A DNA stretch of 64,000 nt from the NCBI GenBank assembly GCA_024405435.1, contig JAKSOU010000001.1:1-64000 (forward strand). The letters are read 5' to 3'. Each line of letters starts with the position of its first letter. Position 1 is the first letter of the stretch. The position numbers were made by a program, and so were the translations under genes. The notes beneath the pieces were generated by a model. The model searched no databases, was not told the DNA's origin, and was given only the letters and a program-made list of their open reading frames with translations. This stretch comes from Akkermansia sp. Lineage in GTDB: Bacteria > Verrucomicrobiota > Verrucomicrobiia > Verrucomicrobiales > Akkermansiaceae. Of the stretch, positions 11,287 to 19,510 are shown one piece after another.

Positions 11287-12168
11287 CTATGCGGTGGTTT
11301 GTGGTTTCTCCTCCTCCTCTTCCTCGGAACCCACCTGGGTGGAGAGGAACAGCGCCGTGAGCATCAGGAACACCAGCGCCTGCACGAACGCCACCACGAT
11401 TTCCAGCGCCATGAACGGCATCACCGCCAGGAAGTTGATCTCGCCCATCTTCTCCATGATGGCCTCTCCGGCGTAGATGTTGCCGAAAAGTCGCGCGGCC
11501 AGCGCCACCGGGCGCACCGCTATGGAGATGAGCTCAATGATGCCCACAAAGAAGAAGATGGGCATGAGCAGGTACTTCAGCACGCCCACCAGGCCGCCCT
11601 TGGGGCCGAAGATGTGCTTCAGGAAATGCCACGGCCCCTGCTCCGCTATGCACCAGATGAACCACAGCAGCGCGTAGAAGAAGCCCAGGAAAACGGTGAC
11701 GCCCAGGTCGGCGTTCGCGCCGCGCAGCAGGGGCTTGCCCTCGTAGGTGATTTCGCCCACGCCGGGGATGAGCCCCATGTAGTTGCTCACCAGGATGAGC
11801 AGGAAGATGCTGGCGAAGTACCAGAAGTATTTCTTGGCCAGGTACGGCCCGGTCAGGCTCTCCACGAATTTGTAGAGGCTCTCGAACACCCATTCCACAA
11901 AGTTCTGCAGCTTGCCGGGAATGCGCTCCATCTTGCGCGTGGCCAGGCGCAGCAGGATGGTCAGCACCACCACCGCCAGGCAGAACATCACCAGCGAGTT
12001 GCTGATGGGCAGCGAGTGCCCCGGCCAGAACGGCAGGTCGATGTTCCACAGCACGGGCGCATCCGTGGTCAATCCCTCCGCATGCTCTTCCGCCGCCTGC
12101 GCCGTCGCGGCCCCAAGCATCAGGAGCCCCGCCGCGCCGCACATCATCTTTTGCAGAAGCATTCTCAT
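11287..12168 (-). CDS. atpB: ATP synthase Fo a subunit
   Basis: Ion-channel subunit of Fo, 293 aa, with multiple membrane helices. Family motifs include the conserved Arg helix (RPVALAARLFGNIYAGE) and a final helix VQALVFLMLTALFLS. A cleavable leader-like N terminus (MRMLLQK...ATAQAAEE) precedes the first helix, and the C terminus is acidic (EEEEEEKPQ). The ATG at 12168 is chosen because a promoter ends 13 nt upstream. First gene of the atp operon; no separate atpI is seen. Confidence 0.95.
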   Translation of the reverse strand: MRMLLQKMMCGAAGLLMLGAATAQAAEEHAEGLTTDAPVLWNIDLPFWPGHSLPISNSLVMFCLAVVVLTILLRLATRKMERIPGKLQNFVEWVFESLYKFVESLTGPYLAKKYFWYFASIFLLILVSNYMGLIPGVGEITYEGKPLLRGANADLGVTVFLGFFYALLWFIWCIAEQGPWHFLKHIFGPKGGLVGVLKYLLMPIFFFVGIIELISIAVRPVALAARLFGNIYAGEAIMEKMGEINFLAVMPFMALEIVVAFVQALVFLMLTALFLSTQVGSEEEEEEKPQTTA

Positions 12169-12181
12169 CTCGTTCAGCGGT

Positions 12182-12211
12182 ATTGTACACCACGCGCGCA
12201 TGCGGGGTCAA
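12182..12211 (-). promoter_or_regulatory. Sigma70-type promoter of the atp operon
   Basis: Minus strand: TTGACC 12211-12206, 18-bp spacer, TACAAT 12187-12182; 13 nt to the atpB ATG. Confidence 0.65.
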
Positions 12212-12256
12212 GGGGAAATGTGGAAGCCGGCGATATTCCTCGCCTGTACATTGGGC

Positions 12257-12285
12257 TTGAAAAAGGGGCCGGGATATGGCAAAAT
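12257..12285 (+). promoter_or_regulatory. Sigma70-type promoter of rnz, leaderless
   Basis: TTGAAA 12257-12262, 17-bp spacer, CAAAAT 12280-12285; 9 nt to the ATG at 12295. Confidence 0.65.
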
Positions 12286-12294
12286 TCCGCGGCA

Positions 12295-13206
12295 ATGCTG
12301 GATATATGCCTATTGGGAACGGGCGGCACGCTGCCGCTGACCAACCGGTGGCTCACCTCGCTGATGGTGCGCTACCAGGGGCATGGTGTGCTCATCGACT
12401 GCGGCGAGGGCACGCAGATAGCGGCGCAGGAGGCGGGGCTGAGCCTGAAGCCCGTGGACCTGGTGCTGCTCACGCACCTGCATGCGGACCACGTGAGCGG
12501 GATGCCGGGGCTGCTGCTGACCATGGGCAACATGGGGCGCACGGAGGAGCTGCGCATAGCGGGCCCGGTGGGCACGGCTCGGGTGGTGAACGCGCTGCGC
12601 GTGATTGCGCCCAACCTGCCGTTCGAGATCACCACCACCGAGCTCACCGGGCAGGACGAACACCTGGATTTTCTGGACTGCCGCATCCACGCCTTCAAGG
12701 TGCTGCACGGCGTGACCTGCTACGGCTACAGCCTCTCCCTGGCGCGGGCGGGGAAGTTCGACCCCGTGGCGGCGCGGGAGCGCAATATCCCCCTGCCCCT
12801 CTGGAGCCGACTGCAGAAGGGCGAGACCATCCAGCAGGACGGCACCACCTACACGCCGGACATGGTGATGGGCCCGCCGCGCCCCGGCCTGAAGGTGACC
12901 TACTGCACAGACACGCGCCCCGTACCGGCGATATCTGCGGCGGCGAAGGATTCCGACCTGTTTGTGTGCGAGGGCATGTACGGGGATGTGGACATGCAGC
13001 TGAAGGCGCTGGAGAACCGGCACATGCTGTTTGCGGAGGCCGCGCAGCTGGCGGCGGACGCGGGCGGCGTGAAACGCCTGTGGCTCACGCATTTCAGCCC
13101 GTCCATGCCCAATCCGAAGCATTTCAAGGACTACGCCTGCCGCATTTTCGCGGACACCACCATCCCGCAGGACGGTGAATCCATCACCCTGGCGTTCGAG
13201 GATTAG
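12295..13206 (+). CDS. rnz: Ribonuclease Z (tRNA 3'-endonuclease)
   Basis: Metallo-beta-lactamase-fold endonuclease that trims tRNA 3' ends. The 303-aa product has the zinc motif HLHADH at residues 61-66, preceded by LIDCGEGTQ. Later metal-ligand motifs (TYCTDTRP, LWLTHFSP) follow, with the exosite region between. Length is typical of bacterial RNase Z. The one tRNA gene in the window (Asn) lacks an encoded CCA, consistent with a need for 3' processing. Confidence 0.92.
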   Translation: MLDICLLGTGGTLPLTNRWLTSLMVRYQGHGVLIDCGEGTQIAAQEAGLSLKPVDLVLLTHLHADHVSGMPGLLLTMGNMGRTEELRIAGPVGTARVVNALRVIAPNLPFEITTTELTGQDEHLDFLDCRIHAFKVLHGVTCYGYSLSLARAGKFDPVAARERNIPLPLWSRLQKGETIQQDGTTYTPDMVMGPPRPGLKVTYCTDTRPVPAISAAAKDSDLFVCEGMYGDVDMQLKALENRHMLFAEAAQLAADAGGVKRLWLTHFSPSMPNPKHFKDYACRIFADTTIPQDGESITLAFED

Positions 13207-13221
13207 CCGCGGCGCGCGGCG

Positions 13222-13482
13222 TCAATATTCCTGCGCCTGGATGAAGCGGACATGGAAAACCTCCGCGCCGCCGTTGTAGAGGTGGATTTCAATGCAATCC
13301 GAGCGGTGGCGCACCATGTAGGCGTCGTGCTCCTCCGGCGGGCGCGGGGAAAAGCGCCCGATGCGCTCCGGCGTGAGCACGGCGCTGCGCAGCACGCCCA
13401 CCAACCGCGCGTTGCTCATGCCCGCCATCTGAATGTAGTCGGAGGTCGGCAGCGTCAGCACGGGTATTTTCTTGGGGTCCAC
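13222..13482 (-). CDS. Small protein of unknown function
   Basis: An 86-aa product when read from GTG 13482 (VDPKKIPVL...). An ATG in the same frame exists at 13503, but it lies between the -35 and -10 boxes of a near-consensus promoter, so the GTG 8 nt after the -10 is the better start. The sequence has no signal peptide or membrane helix. It ends with a beta-rich segment (DCIEIHLYNGGAEVFHVRF). I do not recognise a family. Confidence 0.55.
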   Translation of the reverse strand: MDPKKIPVLTLPTSDYIQMAGMSNARLVGVLRSAVLTPERIGRFSPRPPEEHDAYMVRHRSDCIEIHLYNGGAEVFHVRFIQAQEY

Positions 13483-13490
13483 GGCCGCAG

Positions 13491-13519
13491 AACATACCAG
13501 CATCCGCGCGTTTTGTCAA
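13491..13519 (-). promoter_or_regulatory. Sigma70-type promoter, leaderless GTG gene
   Basis: Minus strand: TTGACA 13519-13514, 17-bp spacer, TATGTT 13496-13491; 8 nt to GTG 13482. Confidence 0.65.
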
Positions 13520-13550
13520 GCCCGCGCGCTTGGCACGCATGCGGGCGCGG

Positions 13551-14945
13551 TCACTCCGCGTCCTCCGGCAGGGGGAGCAGCTCCAGGTGGGCCTGGGTGA
13601 CCTTGCGCTTGTCTGTTCCGGTGACGGTGACCAGGTAGTCTTTGATGCGCAGTTTCTCCCCGCACACGGGAAGGTGGCCGAGGCAGTCCGTGATGTAGCC
13701 GCCGAGGGTTGAGACGCCGGATTCCGGCTCGATTTCGCCGATGTCCGGCAGGTATTCCGAAAGGTCGAAGAGTGCGAGCGCGCCGCTGGCGATGTACTGC
13801 CCGGGCGCAATCGGGAAGAAGTCGCGCGCGGAGTCCGCCTCGAACTCGTCCTGGATGTCGTCGCCCACTATCTCCTCCAGCACGTCGTCCAGGAACACCA
13901 GCCCCAGCGCATCGCCATACTCGTCCACCACCAGCGCAAAATGCGTCTTCTCCTTGGAGAAGAAGTTGAGCAGGGTGTCCAGCTTCATGGTTTCCGGCAC
14001 CACCTTGAGCTCGCGCTTCACCTTCATCAGGTCCGGCTCCGGCATGGTGGCCAGCTTCAGCATGTCCTTCACATGCAGCCAGCCCTGCAGCGCGTCCAGG
14101 TGGCCGTCCACCAGCGGGAAACGGCTGTGCGGGCTCTTGCTCACCAGCTCCAGGTTGTGCTGGAAGGCATCGTTGATGTCCAGCATCTCCACGCTGCCGC
14201 GGGGCACCAGGATGTCGCGCACGGAGCGGTCGTTGAGCTCCAGGGCGTTCTTGGAGATTTCGGCCTCGGTCTCGGTGACCTCGTTGCTGCGCCCGCTCTC
14301 CTCCACGATATGAGCGATTTCCTCTGCGCTGTGCGTGGTGTTGGGGACGTAGTGGGGGTCCACGCCGAAGAGGTGGTGAGCGATGAAGTTGGCGGTGTGG
14401 TTGAAGAGGTAGACGATGGGCTTGGTGAGCTTGGCGAAGCGCTTCATCCACGGCGCGGTGAGCATGGCCACCTCCAGCGGCTTGCGGATGGCCAGGCTCT
14501 TGGGCACCAGCTCGCCCAGCACCACGTGCGCAAACGTGAACAGCGAGTACGCGATGACGTACGAGATGAAGCTCACCGCCTGCGGCGCCAGGTGGCAGAA
14601 GTAGGCCAGCGGCGGGGCGATGAGCTCCTCGATGAACGGCTCTCCCATGTTGCCGAGGGCGAGTGAGGCGATGGTGATGCCGACCTGGTTTGCGGAGAGG
14701 TAGGCATCCAGGTGGCGCACGATGTGGAGGGCGGTCTTGCGGCGGCGCGCCAGGCCCTTGCTGTCGCTCTCGTTCTCCAGCAGCTGGCTCTCTCGCACGC
14801 GCGCGCTGGCAAACTCGTTCGCCACAAAGAAGGCGTTCAGGAACAGGAAGAACACAATCCCGATGACGAACAGCAGGATGGAGGACAGACTGGGGAAGCT
14901 CCAGGTGACTTGCGCCGCTTCCTCCGCGCTCAGGAACAGGTTCAT
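13551..14945 (-). CDS. CNNM/CorC-HlyC family membrane protein with CBS pair
   Basis: Likely Mg2+/Co2+ efflux-type transporter or transport regulator in the inner membrane. The 464-aa product has an N-terminal DUF21 (CNNM) membrane domain (about residues 20-200, with LANQVGITIASLALG-like and VVLGELVPKSLAI motifs). A CBS-domain pair follows (RDILVPRGSVEML; TLLNFFSKEKTHFALVVDEYG), then a C-terminal CorC_HlyC domain. Length is normal for this domain order. It is 9 nt downstream of the FmdB-like gene, so probably co-transcribed. Confidence 0.88.
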   Translation of the reverse strand: MNLFLSAEEAAQVTWSFPSLSSILLFVIGIVFFLFLNAFFVANEFASARVRESQLLENESDSKGLARRRKTALHIVRHLDAYLSANQVGITIASLALGNMGEPFIEELIAPPLAYFCHLAPQAVSFISYVIAYSLFTFAHVVLGELVPKSLAIRKPLEVAMLTAPWMKRFAKLTKPIVYLFNHTANFIAHHLFGVDPHYVPNTTHSAEEIAHIVEESGRSNEVTETEAEISKNALELNDRSVRDILVPRGSVEMLDINDAFQHNLELVSKSPHSRFPLVDGHLDALQGWLHVKDMLKLATMPEPDLMKVKRELKVVPETMKLDTLLNFFSKEKTHFALVVDEYGDALGLVFLDDVLEEIVGDDIQDEFEADSARDFFPIAPGQYIASGALALFDLSEYLPDIGEIEPESGVSTLGGYITDCLGHLPVCGEKLRIKDYLVTVTGTDKRKVTQAHLELLPLPEDAE

Positions 14946-14954
14946 GGGTGGGGG

Positions 14955-15215
14955 TTACAGTTTCTCGAAGGTGCCCTCGTCGCGACGCTGCAGCACGGTG
15001 AACCCGGCCTTCTTGGCATCGGTGATGGAGAGCGGGGCGGTGATTTTCGGCACGTTCACGTTGCCGATTTTCTTGCGCACGGGGTTCTTGCAGTACATGC
15101 AGTGCGTGAGCGGCGCGCGGTCCGCCGGGCGCATGAGCTCAAAGCCCTTGCGGCACATCGCGCAGGAGCGTTGCGGGTCTTCCGGGTGCTCGGAGATGTA
15201 TTCGTAGATGGGCAT
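14955..15215 (-). CDS. FmdB-like zinc-ribbon protein
   Basis: An 86-aa protein that starts MPIYEYISEHP, the typical start of FmdB-type regulators. Two CxxC pairs follow (CAMC and CMYC) that would bind one zinc ion. The C-terminal half is unlike the short family members. Function is unknown; the family is often annotated as a putative regulator. It is upstream of the CorC/HlyC-type gene on the same strand. Confidence 0.75.
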   Translation of the reverse strand: MPIYEYISEHPEDPQRSCAMCRKGFELMRPADRAPLTHCMYCKNPVRKKIGNVNVPKITAPLSITDAKKAGFTVLQRRDEGTFEKL

Positions 15216-15237
15216 GTGTGCGCTTGTTCGGGAAGAC

Positions 15238-15270
15238 GAAAAGTGCGGGCTACTCGGAGAATAGCCCGCA
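15238..15270 (-). terminator. Rho-independent terminator of rpsN
   Basis: Perfect 9-bp stem TGCGGGCTA/TAGCCCGCA with a 9-nt loop; on the minus strand it is followed by CTTTTC. Confidence 0.7.
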
Positions 15271-15307
15271 GGAAAGGGTTTTGGTTGCAGCTTCTACCGC
15301 CCCGGGC

Positions 15308-15577
15308 TTACCAGCTCGACTTCGTGACGCCGGGAATCATGCCGGCGTTGGCGAGTTCGCGGAAAGCGATACGGGAAAGGTGGAAGCGGCGCAGGAAAGC
15401 GTGGCGGCGGCCCGTCAGCTCGCAGCGGTTCACCTGGCGAACCGGGGAAGCATTGCGCGGAAGCATCGTCAGCCCCACGTAGTCGCCTTCAGCCTTCAGC
15501 TTGGCGCGGAGCTCCGCATAGCGGGCCGCGACAGCTGCCTTCTTCTTGTTTCTCTCTATCCAGCTCTTTTTAGCCAT
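15308..15577 (-). CDS. rpsN: Small ribosomal subunit protein uS14 (zinc-free form)
   Basis: The 89-aa product matches the C-minus form of uS14: [15 protein letters not shown] at the start, [19 protein letters not shown] in the middle and [11 protein letters not shown] at the end. No zinc-binding CxxC pairs are present. It lies outside the ribosomal spc operon, as the zinc-independent paralogue often does. A promoter 15 nt upstream and a terminator downstream make it monocistronic. Confidence 0.95.
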   Translation of the reverse strand: MAKKSWIERNKKKAAVAARYAELRAKLKAEGDYVGLTMLPRNASPVRQVNRCELTGRRHAFLRRFHLSRIAFRELANAGMIPGVTKSSW

Positions 15578-15592
15578 AACTTGTGCGGGCAG

Positions 15593-15621
15593 TATTTACA
15601 CCCCCCGGCGGATTTTGTCAA
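15593..15621 (-). promoter_or_regulatory. Sigma70-type promoter of rpsN
   Basis: Minus strand: TTGACA 15621-15616, 17-bp spacer, TAAATA 15598-15593; 15 nt to the ATG at 15577. Confidence 0.7.
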
Positions 15622-15672
15622 GCTCAATCCGTCATTTTCTGCAAAAAAATCTTCCGTGGGCGTTTCGGGCCC

Positions 15673-15701
15673 TTGCCATGCATGCGCGCGCGTGGTAGGA
15701 T
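15673..15701 (+). promoter_or_regulatory. Sigma70-type promoter, leaderless
   Basis: TTGCCA 15673-15678, 17-bp spacer, TAGGAT 15696-15701; 7 nt to the ATG at 15709. Confidence 0.7.
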
Positions 15702-15708
15702 ATGCACG

Positions 15709-17217
15709 ATGAAAACAGCCATTTTTGCATGCATGCTGCTGGGAAGCGCCGCCTGCTGGGCGGCGGTGAGCTTCGACCACACGTTCGGCGACCACATGGT
15801 GCTCCAGCAGGGGCAGTCCATCCCCGTGCGCGGGGAGGCCACGGGCGGCGGGGATGTCACCCTCACCTTCGGCAGTGCCACGGTGAAGGCCAAGAAGAGC
15901 GGCAAGCGCTGGGAGGCCGTGCTGCCCGCCATGAAGGCCAACGCCAACGGCGAGACGCTCACCGCGCGACAGGGGGACGACACCGCCGAGCTGCAGGACG
16001 TGGTGGTGGGCGAGGTCTGGTTCGCCTCCGGGCAGTCCAACATGCTGCGGCGCATGGACGAGATGGCGGACAAGGGCACGGCCATCCCGGCCTCCGGCAA
16101 CAAGGATATCCGCTTCTTCCATGCGGAGCCGCAGGTGCACACCAACAACGCCGGCTACGGCGCCAAGGAGAAGGAAACCCTCAACAACAACGCCATGTAT
16201 GTGGGCAAGTGGGCCGTGAGTGCCCCGGAGACCACGCCCCGCATGTCCGCCGTGGCCTGGTACTTCGCGCAGGAGCTGCAGAAGCAGCTGGGCGTGCCCG
16301 TGGGCATTGTGCACGCCTCGCTGGGCGGTTCGGAGATGATGGCGTGGATTCCGGAGAGCGTGCTCAAGAAGAAGTACCACGAGTGCATGAGCGAGAAGTG
16401 GCTGGACAGCCGCTACATGAGCGACTGGGTGCGCGGCCGCGCACGCAAGAACATCGGGAGCGACCTGAACATGCCGCATCCGTACAGGCCCGGCTACCTC
16501 TTCAAGACCGGCGTGCAGGACTGGGTGGACTTCCCCGTGAAGGGCGTCATCTGGTACCAAGGCGAATCCGATGCGGAAATCCAGGACATGAAGCAGAACT
16601 ACGAGCTGCTGGCCGACCTCATCGGCGGCTGGCGCGCGGAGTTCAAGAAGCCGGACATGCCGTGGATCCAGGTGCAGCTGCCCCGCATCAACGACAAGAC
16701 CCCGCTGCGCGCCTACTGGCCGGAATTCCGCGAGGTCCAGCAGCAGTCACAGGAGAACATCCCCGGCGTCTACACCGTGACCACCGTGGACCTGGGCTCC
16801 ACCAACAGCGATGTGCACCCCGCACGCAAGACCGAGGTGGGCCAGCGCCTGGCCTACGTGGCCGCCGCCAAGATATACGGCAAGGATGTGGAGTACAGCG
16901 GCCCGCAAGTGGCCTCCGCCAAGCCCGCAGGCAGCACGTTGAAGGTCACCTTCAAGCACGCCAAGGGGCTCGCCACCACCAACGGCTCCGCCCCCACCGG
17001 GTTTGAGATTGCCGGCAGCAACGGCAAGTTCGAGGACGCCACCGCCACCCTGAAGGGCGACACCGTGGAGCTCACCGCGCCCGGCGTGAAGAAGCCCGTG
17101 AAGGTTCGCTACGGCTGGAAGGTGTACTTTGAGCCCAACCTGGTGAACGAGGCCAAGCTTCCGGCCGTTCCCTACGCCGGGATGGACAAGAAGAAGGCCA
17201 AGAAGGGCAAGAAGTAG
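15709..17217 (+). CDS. Sialate O-acetylesterase
   Basis: Exported carbohydrate esterase that removes O-acetyl groups, typically from sialic acid on mucin glycans. The 502-aa product has a signal peptide (cleavage near CWA-AV). SGNH-type catalytic motifs are GEVWFASGQSNM (Ser110), IWYQGESDA and DVHP (Asp368, His370). The C-terminal beta domain ends in a Lys-rich tail (KKKAKKGKK). The start at ATG 15709 is set by the leaderless promoter. The prepilin peptidase gene begins 5 nt after the stop. Confidence 0.9.
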   Translation: MKTAIFACMLLGSAACWAAVSFDHTFGDHMVLQQGQSIPVRGEATGGGDVTLTFGSATVKAKKSGKRWEAVLPAMKANANGETLTARQGDDTAELQDVVVGEVWFASGQSNMLRRMDEMADKGTAIPASGNKDIRFFHAEPQVHTNNAGYGAKEKETLNNNAMYVGKWAVSAPETTPRMSAVAWYFAQELQKQLGVPVGIVHASLGGSEMMAWIPESVLKKKYHECMSEKWLDSRYMSDWVRGRARKNIGSDLNMPHPYRPGYLFKTGVQDWVDFPVKGVIWYQGESDAEIQDMKQNYELLADLIGGWRAEFKKPDMPWIQVQLPRINDKTPLRAYWPEFREVQQQSQENIPGVYTVTTVDLGSTNSDVHPARKTEVGQRLAYVAAAKIYGKDVEYSGPQVASAKPAGSTLKVTFKHAKGLATTNGSAPTGFEIAGSNGKFEDATATLKGDTVELTAPGVKKPVKVRYGWKVYFEPNLVNEAKLPAVPYAGMDKKKAKKGKK

Positions 17218-17222
17218 GGGCC

Positions 17223-18353
17223 ATGATGGAGATGCTGTACAACGCCACGCAGAACGTGGCAAGCGAGATACCGTGGCTGTTCCCGGTGTTCTTCGCCATG
17301 TTCGGGGCGTGCATCGGGTCGTTTCTGAACGTGGTGATCTACCGCCTGCCGCGGGGGCTGGGCGTGAACGAGCCGTCGCGCTCGTTCTGCCCCACCTGCA
17401 AGGAGCCCATCCCGTGGTACCTGAACATCCCCATCCTGAGCTGGCTGATGCTGCGCGGGCGCAGCGCGTGCTGCAACACGCCCATCTCCGTGCGCTACTG
17501 GCTGGTGGAGGTGGCCACCGCCCTGCTCTTCGGGCTGGTGGCGTGGTATTTCTCGGTGGACGACATCATCACGCAGGCCCTGCTGTGCGTGTGGGTGGCG
17601 GCCATGCTGGCCACGCTGTGCATGGATTGGGAGCAGATGGTGGTGATGCCCTCGCTCATGGTGGTGGCGGCCGTTGCAGGTGTGCTGGTGTCGCTGCTCT
17701 CGCCGTGGTTTGCGGGGGATGCGCTGGTGCCGGAGCATGGGCTGATGCTGAGCCTTTTGGGCGCGGCGGCGGGCTTTGGGTTCTTCCGTCTGGTGGGCTG
17801 GGCGGGCACCATCGCCTTCGGAAGGCACCGCAAAGAGTTTGACGAGCCGCAGGGGTGGAAGCTCCACCAGGCGGCGGACGGGGAGGACATTGTTCTGGAG
17901 TTCGCCAACGGCGAAACCCTGCTGTGGAGCCGCGTGTTCGCGGAGCCCTCCAACACGCTGGTGCTGCACCGCGCCATGCTGGATGACGGCCGCGGCGGCG
18001 GGGAGATTTCCTTCACGGCGGAAACCGCGGTGCTGGAGGACGGCGCGCGCGTGGAACTGGAGGGAGTGGAATCCCTCTCCGGCACCTGCGGCGGATACCG
18101 CTCGCGGCAGGCGGCCATGGGCAGCGGGGATGCGTGGATTGCCCTGGGCATCGGCGCGCTGCTGGGCTGGGAGGGCGTGCTGTTCTCGCTGGTGGCGGGC
18201 AGCTTCATCGGGCTGGCGCTGGCGGTGGTGTCGCGCGTGGGGTTCGGCAGGCCGATGCCGTTCGGCCCGGCACTGATCCTGGCGGCGGGTGTGTGGCTGT
18301 TCTACGGCGTGCAGATTGACGCCTGGCTGATGGATTGGATGGGGTGGTACTGA
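17223..18353 (+). CDS. Prepilin peptidase (type IV leader peptidase) with insertion
   Basis: Inner-membrane aspartic protease (A24 family) that cleaves prepilin and pseudopilin leaders. The 376-aa product has GSFLNVVIYRLP at residues 32-43 and a modified zinc site, CPTC (56-59) plus CC (83-84) instead of two CxxC pairs. The catalytic Asp135 (MDWEQM) and Asp303 (GSGDAW) are about 168 residues apart because of a soluble beta-rich insertion of about 100 residues (195-298). The usual spacing is near 65. The pseudopilin-like gene at 29938 is a candidate substrate. Confidence 0.85.
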   Translation: MMEMLYNATQNVASEIPWLFPVFFAMFGACIGSFLNVVIYRLPRGLGVNEPSRSFCPTCKEPIPWYLNIPILSWLMLRGRSACCNTPISVRYWLVEVATALLFGLVAWYFSVDDIITQALLCVWVAAMLATLCMDWEQMVVMPSLMVVAAVAGVLVSLLSPWFAGDALVPEHGLMLSLLGAAAGFGFFRLVGWAGTIAFGRHRKEFDEPQGWKLHQAADGEDIVLEFANGETLLWSRVFAEPSNTLVLHRAMLDDGRGGGEISFTAETAVLEDGARVELEGVESLSGTCGGYRSRQAAMGSGDAWIALGIGALLGWEGVLFSLVAGSFIGLALAVVSRVGFGRPMPFGPALILAAGVWLFYGVQIDAWLMDWMGWY

Positions 18354-18362
18354 CTCAAGTGA

Positions 18363-19463
18363 ATGATGGAGTATGATTTTCTCATAGTGGGCGCGGGGTT
18401 GTTCGGCGCGGTGTTTGCAGAGCGCGCCACCGCCGCGGGCAGGCGCGTGCTGGTCATCGACAAGCGCAGCCACATTGCCGGAAACGTGTACACGGAGCCC
18501 GTGGAGGGTATCAACGTGCACCGCTACGGTCCGCACATCTTCCACACCCATATCGACGAGGTCTGGGAGTACGTGCACCGCTTCGCCACCTTCAACGACT
18601 TTGTGTACCGCCCGCTGGCCAACTACCGCGGCGAGATGTACTCCCTGCCCTTCAACATGCACACCTTCGAGCAGATGTGGGGCGTGACCACCGCAGAGGA
18701 GGCCGCCGCGCGCATCGCGCAGCAGCGCAGCGAAGCCCCCGCCGACCCGCAGAACCTGGAGGAACAGGCCATCAGCCTGGTGGGCACCGAAATCTACGAG
18801 AAGCTCATCAAGGGCTACACGGAAAAGCAGTGGGGACGCCCCTGCACGGAGCTGCCGCCCTTCATCATCAAGCGCCTCCCCGTACGCCTGGAATACAACG
18901 ACAACTACTTCAACGACCCCCACCAGGGCATCCCCATGGGCGGCTACACCGCCATGGTGCAGCGCATGCTGGAGGGCATCGAGGTGCGCCTAGGGCAGGA
19001 CTACCTGGCGGACCGCGCCGCGTGGGACGCGCTGGCGCCGCGCGTGGTGTACACCGGGCCCATCGATGCGTTCTTCGGCTACCGCCTGGGCACGCTGGAG
19101 TACCGCTCCCTGCGCTTCGAGACCGAGGTGCTGGACCAACCGGATTTCCAGGGCCGCGCCGCCGTCAACTACACCGACCGCGATACGCCCTGGACACGCA
19201 TCATCGAGCACAAGCACTTCGAGTTCGGAACACAGCCGAAAACCGTCGTCACACGCGAATTCAGCAAGGAATGGCAGTGCGGCGACGAGCCGTACTACCC
19301 CGTGAACGACGCCCGCAACTCCGCCCTCTACGCCCAATACCGCGAGCTGGCGGACGCGGAGCCCCGCCACATCTTCGGAGGCCGCCTCGCGGAATACCGA
19401 TACTACGACATGGACGACGTCATCCACCTGGCGCTCCAGGCCGCGGAAAGGGAATTCAAATAG
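18363..19463 (+). CDS. glf: UDP-galactopyranose mutase
   Basis: Flavoenzyme that interconverts UDP-galactopyranose and UDP-galactofuranose for surface glycans. The 366-aa product begins with an FAD-binding motif (DFLIVGAGLFGAVFAE). Family motifs include RYGPHIFHT, KGYTEKQWG, YNDNYFNDPHQGIPMGGY and FGGRLAEYRYYDMD. Two ATGs in tandem (18363, 18366) are possible starts. It lies 9 nt after the prepilin peptidase gene. Confidence 0.96.
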   Translation: MMEYDFLIVGAGLFGAVFAERATAAGRRVLVIDKRSHIAGNVYTEPVEGINVHRYGPHIFHTHIDEVWEYVHRFATFNDFVYRPLANYRGEMYSLPFNMHTFEQMWGVTTAEEAAARIAQQRSEAPADPQNLEEQAISLVGTEIYEKLIKGYTEKQWGRPCTELPPFIIKRLPVRLEYNDNYFNDPHQGIPMGGYTAMVQRMLEGIEVRLGQDYLADRAAWDALAPRVVYTGPIDAFFGYRLGTLEYRSLRFETEVLDQPDFQGRAAVNYTDRDTPWTRIIEHKHFEFGTQPKTVVTREFSKEWQCGDEPYYPVNDARNSALYAQYRELADAEPRHIFGGRLAEYRYYDMDDVIHLALQAAEREFK

Positions 19464-19472
19464 CCTTTTTCC

Positions 19473-19501
19473 TTGATGAAACGCACATGGTGCGGTAGAA
19501 T
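19473..19501 (+). promoter_or_regulatory. Sigma70-type promoter, leaderless
   Basis: TTGATG 19473-19478, 17-bp spacer, TAGAAT 19496-19501; 9 nt to the ATG at 19511. It sits in the 47-nt gap after glf. Confidence 0.7.
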
Positions 19502-19510
19502 GGGGAAAAT

